A stretch of 64,000 bases of DNA from Aurantiacibacter luteus (GCF_001010945.1 NZ_LBHB01000002.1:682001-746000); one strand, 5' to 3'. Positions 28,645 through 38,163 are shown, counted from the first letter of the stretch. The notes: a model not told the origin generated them from the letters alone. Numbers and translations are program-made.

Positions 28645-31512
28645 CTAGTGCGCGTCGTCCCAGCTGGGTCCGTGGCCGATCTCGATGCCCAGCGGCACGG
28701 TCAGTTCGACCGCGGGGAGCGCGGCCTCCGCCATGACGCGGGCGATGACGGGACTGGCGGCTTCGACGTCGCCTTCGGGCAGCTCGAACACCAGTTCGTC
28801 GTGCACCTGCAGCAGCATCCGCACATCCGGCAGTCCGGCCTCGAGCAGTGCGGGCGTCATGCGCGCCATGGCCCGCTTGATGATGTCGGCGCTGGTGCCC
28901 TGGATCGGTGCGTTGATGGCGGCGCGCTCGCTGCCCTGCCGCTCGTTCTGCTGCTTGGAATTGATGCGCGGAAACCAGGTCTTGCGGCCGAAAAGCGTCT
29001 CCGAATAGCCCTTCGCGCGCACGCTCTCGAGCGTTTCGTGGATGTAGTTGCGGATGCCGGGGAAACGCTGGAAGTAGGTATCGATGATGTCCTGCGCCTC
29101 GTCCGCCTCGATGCCGAGCCGGCCGCCCAGGCCCCAGCGGCTGATGCCGTAGAGGATGGCGAAGTTCACCGTCTTGGCCCGCGCGCGCGTGTCGCGGTCG
29201 ACCGTGCCGAACATTTCCTGCGCCGTGCGCGAGTGAATGTCCTCGCCGCTGGCAAAGGCCTCCTTCAGCTGCGGTACGTCGGCCATGTGCGCCGCGAGCC
29301 GCAGCTCGATCTGGCTGTAGTCGGCGGCGAGCAGGACATTGCCGTCCTCGGGTACGAAGGCCTTGCGGATCTCGCGTCCGATTTCGGTACGGATGGGGAT
29401 ATTCTGCAGGTTCGGATCGGTCGAAGACAGCCGCCCGGTTTGCGCACCGACCAGCGAATAGGACGTATGTACGCGCCCCGTTTCGGGGTTGATCGCGGCC
29501 TGAAGCGCCTCGGTGTAAGTCGAGCGCAGCTTGGTCAGCTGCCGCCATTCGAGCACCTTGTTCGCGATCGGCGCGCCTTCGCCCGCGAGGCGTTCGAGCA
29601 CGCTCTGATCGGTCGAATACTGCCCGCTCTTGCCCTTCTTGCCGCCTTTGTGGCCCAGCTTGTCGAACAGCACGTCGCCAAGCTGCTTGGGGCTGCCGAT
29701 GGTGAAGGGCTCGCCCGCCAGCTCGTGAATCTCGGTCTCCAGCCCCGCGGTGGTCTCGGCAAAGGTCTCGGAGAGTTTGGCGAGCGCAGCCTTGTCGACC
29801 TTGATGCCTTCGCGCTCCATGCCCGCGACCACCGGGATCAGCGGGCGGTCCACCCGCTCGTAGACGCGCGTCGCGCCTTCTTCGGGCAGGCGGCGCTTCA
29901 GCACCTGGTAGAGCCGCCAGGTCACGTCGGCATCCTCGGCCGCGTACTGCGTGGCCTTGTCGAGCGGCACCTCGCCGAAGGGGATGGCCTTCTTGCCGGT
30001 GCCGCAGACGTCCTTGAAGGTGAGCGTCGTGTGGCCGAGATGGCGCTGGGCTAGCTCGTCCATCCCGTGCCCGCCGCCGATCCCGTCGAGGCTGCGGCCC
30101 GCGTCGAGATCGAAGCTCATGATCATCGTGTCCTCCACCGGCGCGACGACGATGCCGGCGCAGCGGGAGAGGATCGTGATGTCGTACTTGATGTTCTGAC
30201 CGACCTTGAGGACGGCGTCGCTCTCCAGCATGGGCTTCAGCACGGCGATGGCGGCGGCGCGGTCCACCTGCTGCGGGCGCTCGGCGAACATGTCGCTGCC
30301 GCCGTGGCCCAAGGGAACGTAGCAGGCATCGTTGGGGCCGAGCGCCAGGCTGATGCCGGTAAGTTCGGCGCGCATGGGGTCGAGGCTGCTGGTCTCGGTA
30401 TCGATGGCGATCATGTGCGCGGCCTGCGCGCGCGCGGTCCAATGTTCCAGCCGCTCCAGCGTCTGCACGCATTCGTAGGCCTCGCGGTCCACCGCCGGCC
30501 ACTCGGGGAGCGGCTGGGCATTGCCCGCGGGCGCGGCTGCGGCGCCCTGCTGGCTCTGCTTCGCAGGGTTGAGGTTGGTCGGCCGGTCGGGGCTGCCCGC
30601 GCCCGCGCCGAGGCGCTTCAGCAGCGAGTGGAAGCCGTGCGTCTCCAGGAAAGCGGCGAGCGGTTCGGGAGGGATGCCGTCGAGCTTCATGTCCTCCAGC
30701 GCCACGGGCAGAGGGCAATCGCACTTCAGCTCCACCAGCACGCGGCTGAGTTCGGCCATTTCGCGGCCTTCCAGCAGGCGTTCCTTGAGCTTGGAAGCCT
30801 TCATGTCGGCGGCCGAATCGAGCGCGGCGGCGAGCGAGCCGTTATCGGCAATCAGCTTGGACGCGGTCTTGGGGCCGATGCCGTAGATGCCGGGAATGTT
30901 GTCGACGCTGTCGCCCATCAGCGCCAGGACGTCGCCCAGTTGCTCGGGCGGGACGCCGAACTTGGCGACCACGTCCTCGCGCCCGATGCGCGCGTCCTTC
31001 ATGGTGTCGAGCATGTCGATGCAGCCGCCCGTCGTGACGCCTGGCTCGAGGTCGCCCTCGCCGCACTGGCCGATGAGCTGCATCAGGTCCTTGTCGGAAC
31101 TGACGATGGTGACGTCCCAGCCCTTGCGGATGGCGGCCTTCGCGTAGCTCGCGATCATGTCGTCCGCCTCCACGTCCGGCTCCTCGATCACCGGCAGGCT
31201 GAAGGCGCGGGTGGCATCGCGGATCAGCGGGAACTGGGGCACGAGATCCTCGGGCGGATCGGGGCGGTGGGCCTTGTAGTCGGCGTAGAGTTCGTTGCGG
31301 AAGCTGTGGCTCGACTTGTCGAGCACCACGGCGAGGTGCGTCGGCCCGTCGGCCTTGTCCAGATCGTCGGCCAGCTTCCACAGCATGGTCGTGTAGCCGT
31401 AGACCGCGCCCACGGGCGTTCCCTCGGGATTGGTGAGCGGGGGAAGGCGATGATAGGCGCGGAAGATGTAGGCCGACCCGTCGACCAGATAGAGATGTTG
31501 CTTGTCCGACAT
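28645..31512 (-). CDS. polA: DNA polymerase I
   Basis: 955 residues, full length. Domain order: 5'-3' exonuclease (YLVDGSAYIFRAYH at the N-terminus; GDSVDNIPGIYGIG), 3'-5' proofreading exonuclease with its DxE motif in IAIDTETSSLDPM near residue 390 (so proofreading is predicted to be active), and the polymerase: motif A DYSQIELRL, O-helix RARAKTVNFAILYGIS, QGTSADIIKRAM, and motif C LLQVHDELVFE. Gap filling and Okazaki primer removal. The ATG (SDKQHLYLVDG) was chosen; an upstream in-frame extension lacks homology. Confidence 0.96.
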   Translation of the reverse strand: MSDKQHLYLVDGSAYIFRAYHRLPPLTNPEGTPVGAVYGYTTMLWKLADDLDKADGPTHLAVVLDKSSHSFRNELYADYKAHRPDPPEDLVPQFPLIRDATRAFSLPVIEEPDVEADDMIASYAKAAIRKGWDVTIVSSDKDLMQLIGQCGEGDLEPGVTTGGCIDMLDTMKDARIGREDVVAKFGVPPEQLGDVLALMGDSVDNIPGIYGIGPKTASKLIADNGSLAAALDSAADMKASKLKERLLEGREMAELSRVLVELKCDCPLPVALEDMKLDGIPPEPLAAFLETHGFHSLLKRLGAGAGSPDRPTNLNPAKQSQQGAAAAPAGNAQPLPEWPAVDREAYECVQTLERLEHWTARAQAAHMIAIDTETSSLDPMRAELTGISLALGPNDACYVPLGHGGSDMFAERPQQVDRAAAIAVLKPMLESDAVLKVGQNIKYDITILSRCAGIVVAPVEDTMIMSFDLDAGRSLDGIGGGHGMDELAQRHLGHTTLTFKDVCGTGKKAIPFGEVPLDKATQYAAEDADVTWRLYQVLKRRLPEEGATRVYERVDRPLIPVVAGMEREGIKVDKAALAKLSETFAETTAGLETEIHELAGEPFTIGSPKQLGDVLFDKLGHKGGKKGKSGQYSTDQSVLERLAGEGAPIANKVLEWRQLTKLRSTYTEALQAAINPETGRVHTSYSLVGAQTGRLSSTDPNLQNIPIRTEIGREIRKAFVPEDGNVLLAADYSQIELRLAAHMADVPQLKEAFASGEDIHSRTAQEMFGTVDRDTRARAKTVNFAILYGISRWGLGGRLGIEADEAQDIIDTYFQRFPGIRNYIHETLESVRAKGYSETLFGRKTWFPRINSKQQNERQGSERAAINAPIQGTSADIIKRAMARMTPALLEAGLPDVRMLLQVHDELVFELPEGDVEAASPVIARVMAEAALPAVELTVPLGIEIGHGPSWDDAH

Positions 31513-31620
31513 GGGCCCGCTGCTAGCACGGCCGCTGGTGCCGGTCAGCCGCAATCGCAGGATCGTTTTCGGAGGCGCGCGCCTCCATTCGCCGCATTTG
31601 CGCCACAATCCCCTTGCGCC

Positions 31621-31646
31621 TGCCCAAATGTGGCCTTATTTGGGCA
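31621..31646. repeat. 26-base palindrome between polA and a small lipoprotein gene
   Basis: Perfect 9-base arms TGCCCAAAT (31621-31629) and ATTTGGGCA (31638-31646) with an 8-base spacer. It lies 80 bases upstream of the lipoprotein ATG and 109 bases upstream of divergent polA, a position suited to an operator. No regulator can be assigned. Confidence 0.55.
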
Positions 31647-31725
31647 AGTGAGCCGGTCGGAAGCCGGCTTTGGGAAAGGGCGAAAGCCCGGCCTCAATTG
31701 AAGATCGCAAGAAAGGATTTCTCCT

Positions 31726-31998
31726 ATGCGCAAGATTGCTCTCGTCGCCGCCATCTCGGCCGCCGCCCTGTCGCTCGCCGCTTGCTCGGAATCGACCGAA
31801 CAGAACGCTGAAGACGCCGTGGACGGCGCCGCTGCCGACACCGCCGCCAACGCCGACGCGATGGGCGAAGCCGTCGAAGACGCGACCGCCGATGCGGCCG
31901 CCAACGTCGACCAGGCTGCCGAAAACGTGGACGATGCCGCTGCCGCCGCCGAAGGCGAGATGCAGAACGAGTCGACCGCCGAAGCCCAGGCCGACTAA
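31726..31998 (+). CDS. small Ala/Asp-rich lipoprotein
   Basis: 90 residues. Lipoprotein signal RKIALVAAISAAALSLAAC with lipobox LAAC at residue 20. The mature part is almost entirely Ala, Asp, Glu, Asn and Gln in a periodic pattern (NAEDAVDGAAADTAANADAMG), likely an acidic amphipathic helix. Ribosome binding site GAAAGGA. An intrinsic terminator follows 28 bases after the stop, so it is a monocistronic transcript. Similar small acidic lipoproteins are common in this order; function unknown. Confidence 0.75.
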   Translation: MRKIALVAAISAAALSLAACSESTEQNAEDAVDGAAADTAANADAMGEAVEDATADAAANVDQAAENVDDAAAAAEGEMQNESTAEAQAD

Positions 31999-32026
31999 TC
32001 GAGCCTGGCCTCAGCGCCAAAAAGAA

Positions 32027-32057
32027 GGGGCGCGACCAGCGATGGTCGCGCCCCTTT
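32027..32057 (+). terminator. intrinsic terminator of the small lipoprotein gene
   Basis: GGGGCGCGACCA, loop GCGA, TGGTCGCGCCCC, then TTT. Perfect 12-base stem; A-rich sequence upstream means it may also serve the opposite strand. Confidence 0.88.
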
Positions 32058-32095
32058 CCTTATGCCTGCCGTCCGTCTCGCAGCGGAAGGCGAGA

Positions 32096-33115
32096 TCAGC
32101 CGCCGTTTCCATTGTCGTTGGCGGCAAAGGCCATCTCGGCATAGCCATCGTAGATCGCGCGGGCGATGGAGGCGATGCGCGCCTCGCGGTTGGGGCGGCT
32201 GCCCTGCCCGGTGACGTAGATGGCGACGGCGATGGTGCGGCCGTCGGGTGCGGTCAGGATGCCGATGTCGCTGGAGGTGTTGTTGAGCGAGCCGGTCTTG
32301 TGCGCGACCGAAACGCCGCTCGGCAGCATGGCCGGGATGCGGCGGGTGCCGGTGCGGCAGCGCTCCATTGCGCCCAGGATCACGCGGCGACTTTCGGGGC
32401 TCAGCCAGCGACCCTGATAAATGCCCGAGAGGAGCTGCACCATGGTCTGCGGGGTGGCCGAATCGCGCATGTCGATGTGATGGGCCGGGTCGAACTCGCC
32501 GTCATCGCGCACCAGCGTGGCGATGTCGCGGTCGAGGCTAAATTCGGTCAGGCCCGCGCGGCGCGCCCAGGCATTGACCGCGGAGGGCCCGCCGACGGCC
32601 TCCAGCAGCGCGTCCGTCGCCTGATTGGAGCTGCGGGTGATCATGATCTCGATCAGGTTTTGCGCCGACATGTATTCGCCGCGGCGCACCGGGGCGACGC
32701 TGCTGGAGAAGGGGCGCGAGCTCACCGGGTAGAGCATCGGGTATTCGCTCGACAGGCTGGCGCGGCCCTGGTCGACCATTTCCAGGAATGTCGCGGCAAT
32801 GGCGATCTTGCTGGTGCTGGCCATCGGGAAGCGCTGGTCGCCCAGCACCGAGATAGACTGCCCGTTCGACAGGTCGATGGCCGCGACCCCGATCCGGCCC
32901 CGGCTTCCCTCGGCAATCTGCGCGATACGCTGGGCGAGAACGCTGTCGTAGGTCGGCGTGAAGTCGCGCGGCGCGCGAACCTCGGTTCCGAAGGCGCTGT
33001 CGAAAGCGCTTTCTAGGCCCTGTACCTGTGCAGCAGCGGGGGTGGAGAAAAGCGCGAGAGGCGCGAAAACCAGCGCGAGTCGCGAAATGAAGCGTCCTGT
33101 CCCGAATGTTTTCAT
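32096..33115 (-). CDS. serine beta-lactamase-fold hydrolase (class A-like)
   Basis: 339 residues with a Sec signal peptide (about the first 30 residues, ending PAAAQ). Motifs of the penicillin-interacting fold: SxxK as STSK near residue 100, SSN in RSSNQATDALL where class A enzymes have SDN, and KTG in VAHKTGSLNN. The omega-loop region reads LDRDIATLV where class A enzymes have LDRWEPELN, so the deacylating Glu166 is missing. It is therefore doubtful as a beta-lactamase and could be a peptidase, esterase or slow penicillin binder. Periplasmic. Start ATG (KTFGTGRF). Confidence 0.82.
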   Translation of the reverse strand: MKTFGTGRFISRLALVFAPLALFSTPAAAQVQGLESAFDSAFGTEVRAPRDFTPTYDSVLAQRIAQIAEGSRGRIGVAAIDLSNGQSISVLGDQRFPMASTSKIAIAATFLEMVDQGRASLSSEYPMLYPVSSRPFSSSVAPVRRGEYMSAQNLIEIMITRSSNQATDALLEAVGGPSAVNAWARRAGLTEFSLDRDIATLVRDDGEFDPAHHIDMRDSATPQTMVQLLSGIYQGRWLSPESRRVILGAMERCRTGTRRIPAMLPSGVSVAHKTGSLNNTSSDIGILTAPDGRTIAVAIYVTGQGSRPNREARIASIARAIYDGYAEMAFAANDNGNGG

Positions 33116-33243
33116 GTCGTCACCCTGCCCACATCATGCTTTGTAATTGCTTAACGCGGGCAGGGGTGACGAGACTTGAGCGACGAACGGTTGGATTTCG
33201 CCGTCAAGTCGAAGGGTTGGCGGGAACCCGGAGGCTACAGGCC

Positions 33244-33651
33244 TTAGGCAGACGCCAATGCCTTTTCGATGCGGTCGAGCGGCTCGCCGGTCAGCGCCTT
33301 GTCGATTTCGCCCGCGAGCCGGTTCTTAAGCTCGACGTGATAATGGCGACGCATTTCGCCCAAGGTCTTGGGATCGGCGATGATGACGAGATCGTCGATC
33401 TCGCCCGCCTTGGCCTTGGCATTCAGCCATTCCGCCGCCGCCGCGCCGTGGGCGAGTTCATTGAGATCGGTGTTGCCCTTGATTTGCCCGGCCTTGTCCT
33501 GGTGCTTGACCCCGGCGCTGAAGTTCGTCGGATCGAGCGAAGGCTCGGCGATCTTTTCCAGCTTGGGCTCGAACGGCTGGCCGGTATTGCGCAGCACCAC
33601 GAAGCGTTCTCCGTCCACGAGCGCGACATGGGCCTTGTGCGGGCATTTCAT
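33244..33651 (-). CDS. host attachment family protein
   Basis: 135 residues. Matches the family named 'protein required for attachment to host cells' (AtsE/baeRF-like): VALVDGERFVVLRNTG at the N-terminus, HAAxxEWLN-like AHGAAAAEWLNAKAKAGEID, DDLVIIADPKTLGEMRRHYH and a C-terminal KNRLAGEIDKALTG. The fold resembles release factor/Pelota domains. Start ATG with AGGAG upstream. The family name derives from a plant-associated bacterium; a role in attachment is not implied here. Confidence 0.83.
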   Translation of the reverse strand: MKCPHKAHVALVDGERFVVLRNTGQPFEPKLEKIAEPSLDPTNFSAGVKHQDKAGQIKGNTDLNELAHGAAAAEWLNAKAKAGEIDDLVIIADPKTLGEMRRHYHVELKNRLAGEIDKALTGEPLDRIEKALASA

Positions 33652-33733
33652 CGATATATTCTCCTTTTGCGTCGGTTGTCGCCAACCAACGGGCGGGAGG
33701 CGCGCGGGTGCCGCAAACCCGCGGGTTTTTTCG

Positions 33734-34528
33734 TCACTCCGGCTTGCGCAGGCGCCAGGCGAACTGGTCGGTGCGCCCGCGTATGCCCTCGTCGAAGACG
33801 CTGGCCGTGCGCGGATCGTCGGGGCGGGAGTAGATGTTGCTCTCGGCCTCCAGCACGAACCCGGCATCGGCGAGCGCGGTCATCGCCAGGTTGCGGTCCA
33901 TGCGGTGGACTTCGTTCGCCGCTGCCGCCCCGCTGCCGTCGACCGCCAGGTGATCGACCACCACCAGCCTGCCGCCGGGCTTCAGGCTGTCGAACAGCAT
34001 CCGGCTGACCGCGCCCGGCGTGCCCTCGGGCATGGTTTCGAGGTAGAGGTCGTGGAAATTCATCACCGTGACGATCGCATCGAGCGGCTCGGGCCAGCCG
34101 GGATCGGCGATGGGTCCACGCAGGGGAAAGACACCCACCGGATTGCCGTTGTCGTCGGAATAGCGGCGCACCGTGTCGTCCTGGTCGGCGGCATACTGCG
34201 GGTCGAAGGCAATGAACTCGTCGGGCTGGAAGGCATAGACCTTGCCCTGCCGCCCCACTGCGATGGCGAGCAGCCGCGTCACGTAGCCGCCGCCCATGAT
34301 GTAATCGCCAACGACCTCGCCCCGCTCGATCTGGGCAAAGGCGAGCAGTTCGGCCGGCAAACGCGCGGCATCGCTTTCCACGTCGTCCAGCCGGCCGATG
34401 TCGGCAACGGCCTGCTGGTACCGGCTCGCGCTGTATTGCGTCGGCGCATTGGCTTCAGGCGCGGCGCCGTCGCCGCAACCCGGCAGCATCAACGCGGCGG
34501 CGGCCGCGACGAACAGTTTTGCACGCAT
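33734..34528 (-). CDS. predicted methyltransferase-like lipoprotein
   Basis: 264 residues. Lipoprotein signal KLFVAAAAALMLPGC with lipobox LPGC near residue 18. The rest resembles the COG4798 predicted methyltransferases: GEVVGDYIMGGGYVTRLLAIAVGRQGKVYAFQ in place of SAM motif I, then AIVTVMNFHDLYL and LKPGGRLVVVDHLA. A SAM-type fold on an exported lipoprotein is unexpected, because S-adenosylmethionine is cytoplasmic, so the domain may bind another ligand. Monocistronic as far as visible, divergent from the 34684 gene. Confidence 0.75.
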   Translation of the reverse strand: MRAKLFVAAAAALMLPGCGDGAAPEANAPTQYSASRYQQAVADIGRLDDVESDAARLPAELLAFAQIERGEVVGDYIMGGGYVTRLLAIAVGRQGKVYAFQPDEFIAFDPQYAADQDDTVRRYSDDNGNPVGVFPLRGPIADPGWPEPLDAIVTVMNFHDLYLETMPEGTPGAVSRMLFDSLKPGGRLVVVDHLAVDGSGAAAANEVHRMDRNLAMTALADAGFVLEAESNIYSRPDDPRTASVFDEGIRGRTDQFAWRLRKPE

Positions 34529-34683
34529 ATCGGTTCCCCTCCCTGGTCGAGGGGAGTGTGCGCTCCATCGATCGCACGCGCAAGATCATGACGTTGGCGC
34601 TTGACCTTCCCGCCCAGCGGTGGCTTGTTTCGTCCGCAACGAGTTCGTCAAATTCCTCAAGCCCTTCCGGAGCCCGCCAGACC

Positions 34684-37041
34684 ATGATTTTCGCCCATCG
34701 CCGCGCCGGCGCGCTGTCGCTCGCCGCCATCCTGCTCGCCACCACCGCGCCCGCGCTGGCGCAGGTGCAGATTGTCCAGCCCGGTGCGCCCGGCGCCGCT
34801 CCGCGCGTGCTGAGTGAGGACGAGGCGACGCGGCTGGCGCGCAATGACGTGACGCAGGCCGACTATGCCTTCATGCAGAACATGATCGTCCATCACCGGC
34901 AGGCGCTTGACATGGCCGAGCTGGTCGACGGGCGCACCAACAACGAGACGGTGATCGCCGCCGCGGGCCGGATCAAGGCCTCGCAGGAAGACGAGATGCG
35001 CTTCATGCGCGAGTGGCTGGCGCGCTACGGCCAGCCCGAGGCCATGGCCGGCATGGGCCACATGGACCACGCGGGCATGGTCGGCATGGCCACGCCAGAG
35101 GAAATGGCCGCCCTGCGTGCCGCGCGCGGGATCAACTTCGACCGCATGTTCTTCGAACTGATGAGCGCGCACCACAAGGGCGCGCTGACCATGGTGGACG
35201 AGCTGCTGGGCCAGAACGGCACCGCCGCCGATCCGCAGATGTACGAATTCACTAGCGAGGTCAGGAACGACCAGCAGGCCGAGATCGACCGCATGAACGT
35301 GGCGCTGGGCGAGCTCTCCGCCGATCCGCGTGCGGGGCTTGCCGCCGGTTACCTCGATGCGGGACAGGCGATCAGCGGCCTGCGCCACGTCGCCTTCCTG
35401 CCCAAGCCCGCAGGCTTCTTCGATCCCGCCAACCCCGCGGGGGGCCGCGTGCGCCTGCCCGCCGAGGAACCGGCGACCACGCCCGATGCCGAGAGCGCCG
35501 AAGCGACGGGCGAGGGCGCGGTCCACGCCGGCCACGCCGCGATGGGCCATGCCATGCCCGCCGTCGCCTCCACAGCCACGGTCGAGAACACCCCCTCGCC
35601 CGCGCCCGGCGATGCGCGCGAGGCGGCTGCCGTCGCTGCTGCCGAGCCCGAGGAGCCGGAGGAGGCGCCCGCGCCCCGCTTCGCCCAGCGCGGCGGTCCG
35701 CTGAGTTTCGCCAACACCGACATGGCCTTTTCCGGCGACCTGATGGTGGCCGGCAACTATCACGGCTTCAACACCTACCGCCTCGGCGACGACGGCGTGC
35801 CCGCGCTGATCGGGTCGGTCGTGTGTCCCGGCGGGCAGGGCGACGTCTCGATCGTGGGCGACATCCTCATCATGAGCGTCGAATCGAACTCGGGCCGCGT
35901 CGACTGCGGGCTTCAGGGCGTATCCGAGGATGTCAGCCCCGAGCGTTTCCGCGGCCTGCGCGTCTTCGACATCTCCGATGTGACGCGGCCGGTGCAGGTC
36001 GGCCAGGTGCAGACCTGCCGCGGCAGCCACACCCATTCGGTGGTCGATGCCAATGACGAGCGCATCCTCGTCTACAATTCCGGCACCGCGGGCGTGCGCG
36101 AGGGCGACGAACTGCCGGGCTGCGTCGGCGGCATCCCCGGCGACACGCGCACGGCGCTCTTCAGCATCGACGTGATCGAGATCCCGCTCGCGAACCCGGC
36201 GCTCTCGCGCATCGTCAGCTCCCCGCGCGTCTTCGCCGACGACCAGGGCAACATCGCCGGCCTGTGGCAGGGCGGCGACCACGGCGAGGGCACGCAGTCG
36301 ACCAGCCAGACCAACCAGTGCCACGACATCACCGTCTTCCCCAGCCGCCAGCTGGCCGCCGGCGCGTGTTCGGGCAACGGCATCATCTTCGACATCTCCG
36401 ATCCCTACAACCCGCGCCGGCTGGACGCGGTGACCGACGACGGCTTCGCCTACTGGCACTCGGCCACCTTCAACAACGACGGCACCATGGTGCTGTTCAC
36501 CGACGAGTGGGGCGGCGGCGGGCGGCCGCGCTGCCAGGCCAGCGATCCGCGCGAATGGGGCGCCGATGCCTTCTACGAGATCGTCGACAACCGCCTGGTG
36601 CGGCGCGGCACCTACAAGCTGCCCGGGCCGCAAAGCGACATGGAGAACTGCGTCGCGCACAACGGCTCGATCATCCCGGTGCCGGGCCGCAACATCTTCG
36701 TGCAGGCGTGGTACCAGGGCGGCATCTCGGTGATCGACTTCACCGATCCCAATAACCCGTTCGAGATCGCCTACTTCGACCGCGGACCGGTGGACGCCGA
36801 CCAGCTGGCCCTGGGCGGCTACTGGAGCGCCTACTGGTACAACGGCCGCATCTACGGCACCGAGATCGCCCGCGGCATCGACGTGTTCGCGCTCGAGCCG
36901 AGCGAGTTCCTCAGTGCCGAGGAAATCGCCGCGGCCGAGGCGGCAGACATGGGCACGACCTTCAACCCGCAGACGCAGCTTCCCGTCACTTGGAGCGCCG
37001 AGACCATCCGCGCCGTGGAGGCCAGCCGCCGCGGCGGCTGA
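34684..37041 (+). CDS. DUF305 and LVIVD-repeat secreted protein
   Basis: 785 residues with a Sec signal (AGALSLAAILLATTAPALAQ). An N-terminal DUF305 (ferritin-like four-helix) domain, about residues 50-205, has paired histidines (NMIVHHRQALDMAE; MSAHHKGALTMVDE) and a Met/His loop GMGHMDHAGM. A His/Met- and Pro-rich linker leads to a beta-propeller of LVIVD repeats, recognisable as FDISDVTRPVQV, FDISDPYNPRRL and IDFTDPNNPFEIA. The His/Met richness and nearby copper genes suggest metal contact in the periplasm or on the surface. Function is not established. The start was set at the ATG beginning the signal peptide. Confidence 0.83.
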   Translation: MIFAHRRAGALSLAAILLATTAPALAQVQIVQPGAPGAAPRVLSEDEATRLARNDVTQADYAFMQNMIVHHRQALDMAELVDGRTNNETVIAAAGRIKASQEDEMRFMREWLARYGQPEAMAGMGHMDHAGMVGMATPEEMAALRAARGINFDRMFFELMSAHHKGALTMVDELLGQNGTAADPQMYEFTSEVRNDQQAEIDRMNVALGELSADPRAGLAAGYLDAGQAISGLRHVAFLPKPAGFFDPANPAGGRVRLPAEEPATTPDAESAEATGEGAVHAGHAAMGHAMPAVASTATVENTPSPAPGDAREAAAVAAAEPEEPEEAPAPRFAQRGGPLSFANTDMAFSGDLMVAGNYHGFNTYRLGDDGVPALIGSVVCPGGQGDVSIVGDILIMSVESNSGRVDCGLQGVSEDVSPERFRGLRVFDISDVTRPVQVGQVQTCRGSHTHSVVDANDERILVYNSGTAGVREGDELPGCVGGIPGDTRTALFSIDVIEIPLANPALSRIVSSPRVFADDQGNIAGLWQGGDHGEGTQSTSQTNQCHDITVFPSRQLAAGACSGNGIIFDISDPYNPRRLDAVTDDGFAYWHSATFNNDGTMVLFTDEWGGGGRPRCQASDPREWGADAFYEIVDNRLVRRGTYKLPGPQSDMENCVAHNGSIIPVPGRNIFVQAWYQGGISVIDFTDPNNPFEIAYFDRGPVDADQLALGGYWSAYWYNGRIYGTEIARGIDVFALEPSEFLSAEEIAAAEAADMGTTFNPQTQLPVTWSAETIRAVEASRRGG

Positions 37042-37062
37042 CCTTCAAACGGGGCGGGGGGC

Positions 37063-38163
37063 ATGGCAACGAGGATATCGGACATGCCGGGGAAGGACCG
37101 GCTGTTCGATTCGCTGCTGGACGACGAGGCCTTTGCGGCGGTCCTCGCCGACGTGACGCGTGCCGTGGGGGCGCGTTCCTTTCTCGGCGGGTTCACCAAT
37201 CTCGACGGGTCGGTCTCGATGCTGGTGTCGAGCGGGTTCTGGCCCGATGGACTGATCGAAGCCTATTACGGCGGTTACTGCGACAGCGATCCGTGGACCG
37301 CCCGGCTGCTTTCCGACTGGAAACCCTTCCGCGCCATCGACACCCGCGACCTCCCTGAAAGGGAGATCGAGGGCAGCGAACTGTGCGAGGACCTGCTGCG
37401 ACCCATGGGCGACGACACCCGCTTCGTGACCGGGGTGGCCGTGGAGGATCGCTTCGGCATCGGTTCGCTGGGCATACATCGCGGGGCCGATCAGCGCGAT
37501 TTCTCCGACGAGGAGATCGCGCTCATCGACCGCGTCGCGCCCGACGTCGCTCGCGCCATGGCCATTCGCTGCCGCTTGCAGGGCAGCGAGCGCGCCATCC
37601 TTGCCCGCGACGAGACGCTGCACACCATGCGCGACGGCATCATGCTGCTCACCGCCGACGGGCGCATCCGCTACAGCAACGCCGCCGCGGAAGCGTTCCT
37701 TTGCGACGGGGGCCTGCTCCGGAGCCGAGCAGGGGTGCTCGTCACTTCGAATCGCAAGGCCGATGCGGACCTGCGGGCAGCTCTCGCCCGGGTCACCGAG
37801 ACGCGCGTCGGCGGCGTTCGGCTCGCCGGGGCGGACGGCAGCTCCCTCGACGTCTCGCTGCTGCTGCTGCCTGCGCGGGCCGGGGCGGCGCGGATCATGC
37901 TGACCTTTGCCGCCGCCCCGCCGGTCGGCCGCGCGCGATTGCTGCGCGAGCTTTATGGCCTCTCGCCCACGGAGGCGGCTGTCGCGCTGCTGCTGGCCGA
38001 CGGGCTCGACCCGGCCGACATTGCCGAACAACGACAGACCAGCCGCCACACCGTGCGTGCCCAACTGCGCGCCATCGCCTTAAAAATGGAATGCGCGCGG
38101 CAGATCGACATCGTGCGCCGGATCGCTGCGCTGCCGCGCCTGGGCGGCTCCGGCATTTCATAG
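37063..38163 (+). CDS. LuxR-type HTH transcriptional regulator
   Basis: 366 residues. The C-terminal LuxR/GerE HTH is LYGLSPTEAAVALLLADGL, then DIAEQRQTSRHTVRAQL and ALKMECARQIDIVRRI. The N-terminal 160 residues look like a GAF-type sensor, followed by a PAS-like segment (ETLHTMRDGIMLLTADGRIRYSN). No LuxI-type gene is in the window. It begins 21 bases after the DUF305-LVIVD gene on the same strand, so it is probably cotranscribed. Signal unknown. Confidence 0.82.
   Translation: MATRISDMPGKDRLFDSLLDDEAFAAVLADVTRAVGARSFLGGFTNLDGSVSMLVSSGFWPDGLIEAYYGGYCDSDPWTARLLSDWKPFRAIDTRDLPEREIEGSELCEDLLRPMGDDTRFVTGVAVEDRFGIGSLGIHRGADQRDFSDEEIALIDRVAPDVARAMAIRCRLQGSERAILARDETLHTMRDGIMLLTADGRIRYSNAAAEAFLCDGGLLRSRAGVLVTSNRKADADLRAALARVTETRVGGVRLAGADGSSLDVSLLLLPARAGAARIMLTFAAAPPVGRARLLRELYGLSPTEAAVALLLADGLDPADIAEQRQTSRHTVRAQLRAIALKMECARQIDIVRRIAALPRLGGSGIS

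Noticed and set aside
28620..28646. Hairpin GGCGCCCC/GGGGCGC at the polA 3' end as a terminator
   Set aside because: Stem is good but no T-run follows on either strand.
34657..36660. 667-codon frame antisense to the DUF305-LVIVD gene
   Set aside because: Shadow composition; the plus-strand protein has a signal peptide and repeats.
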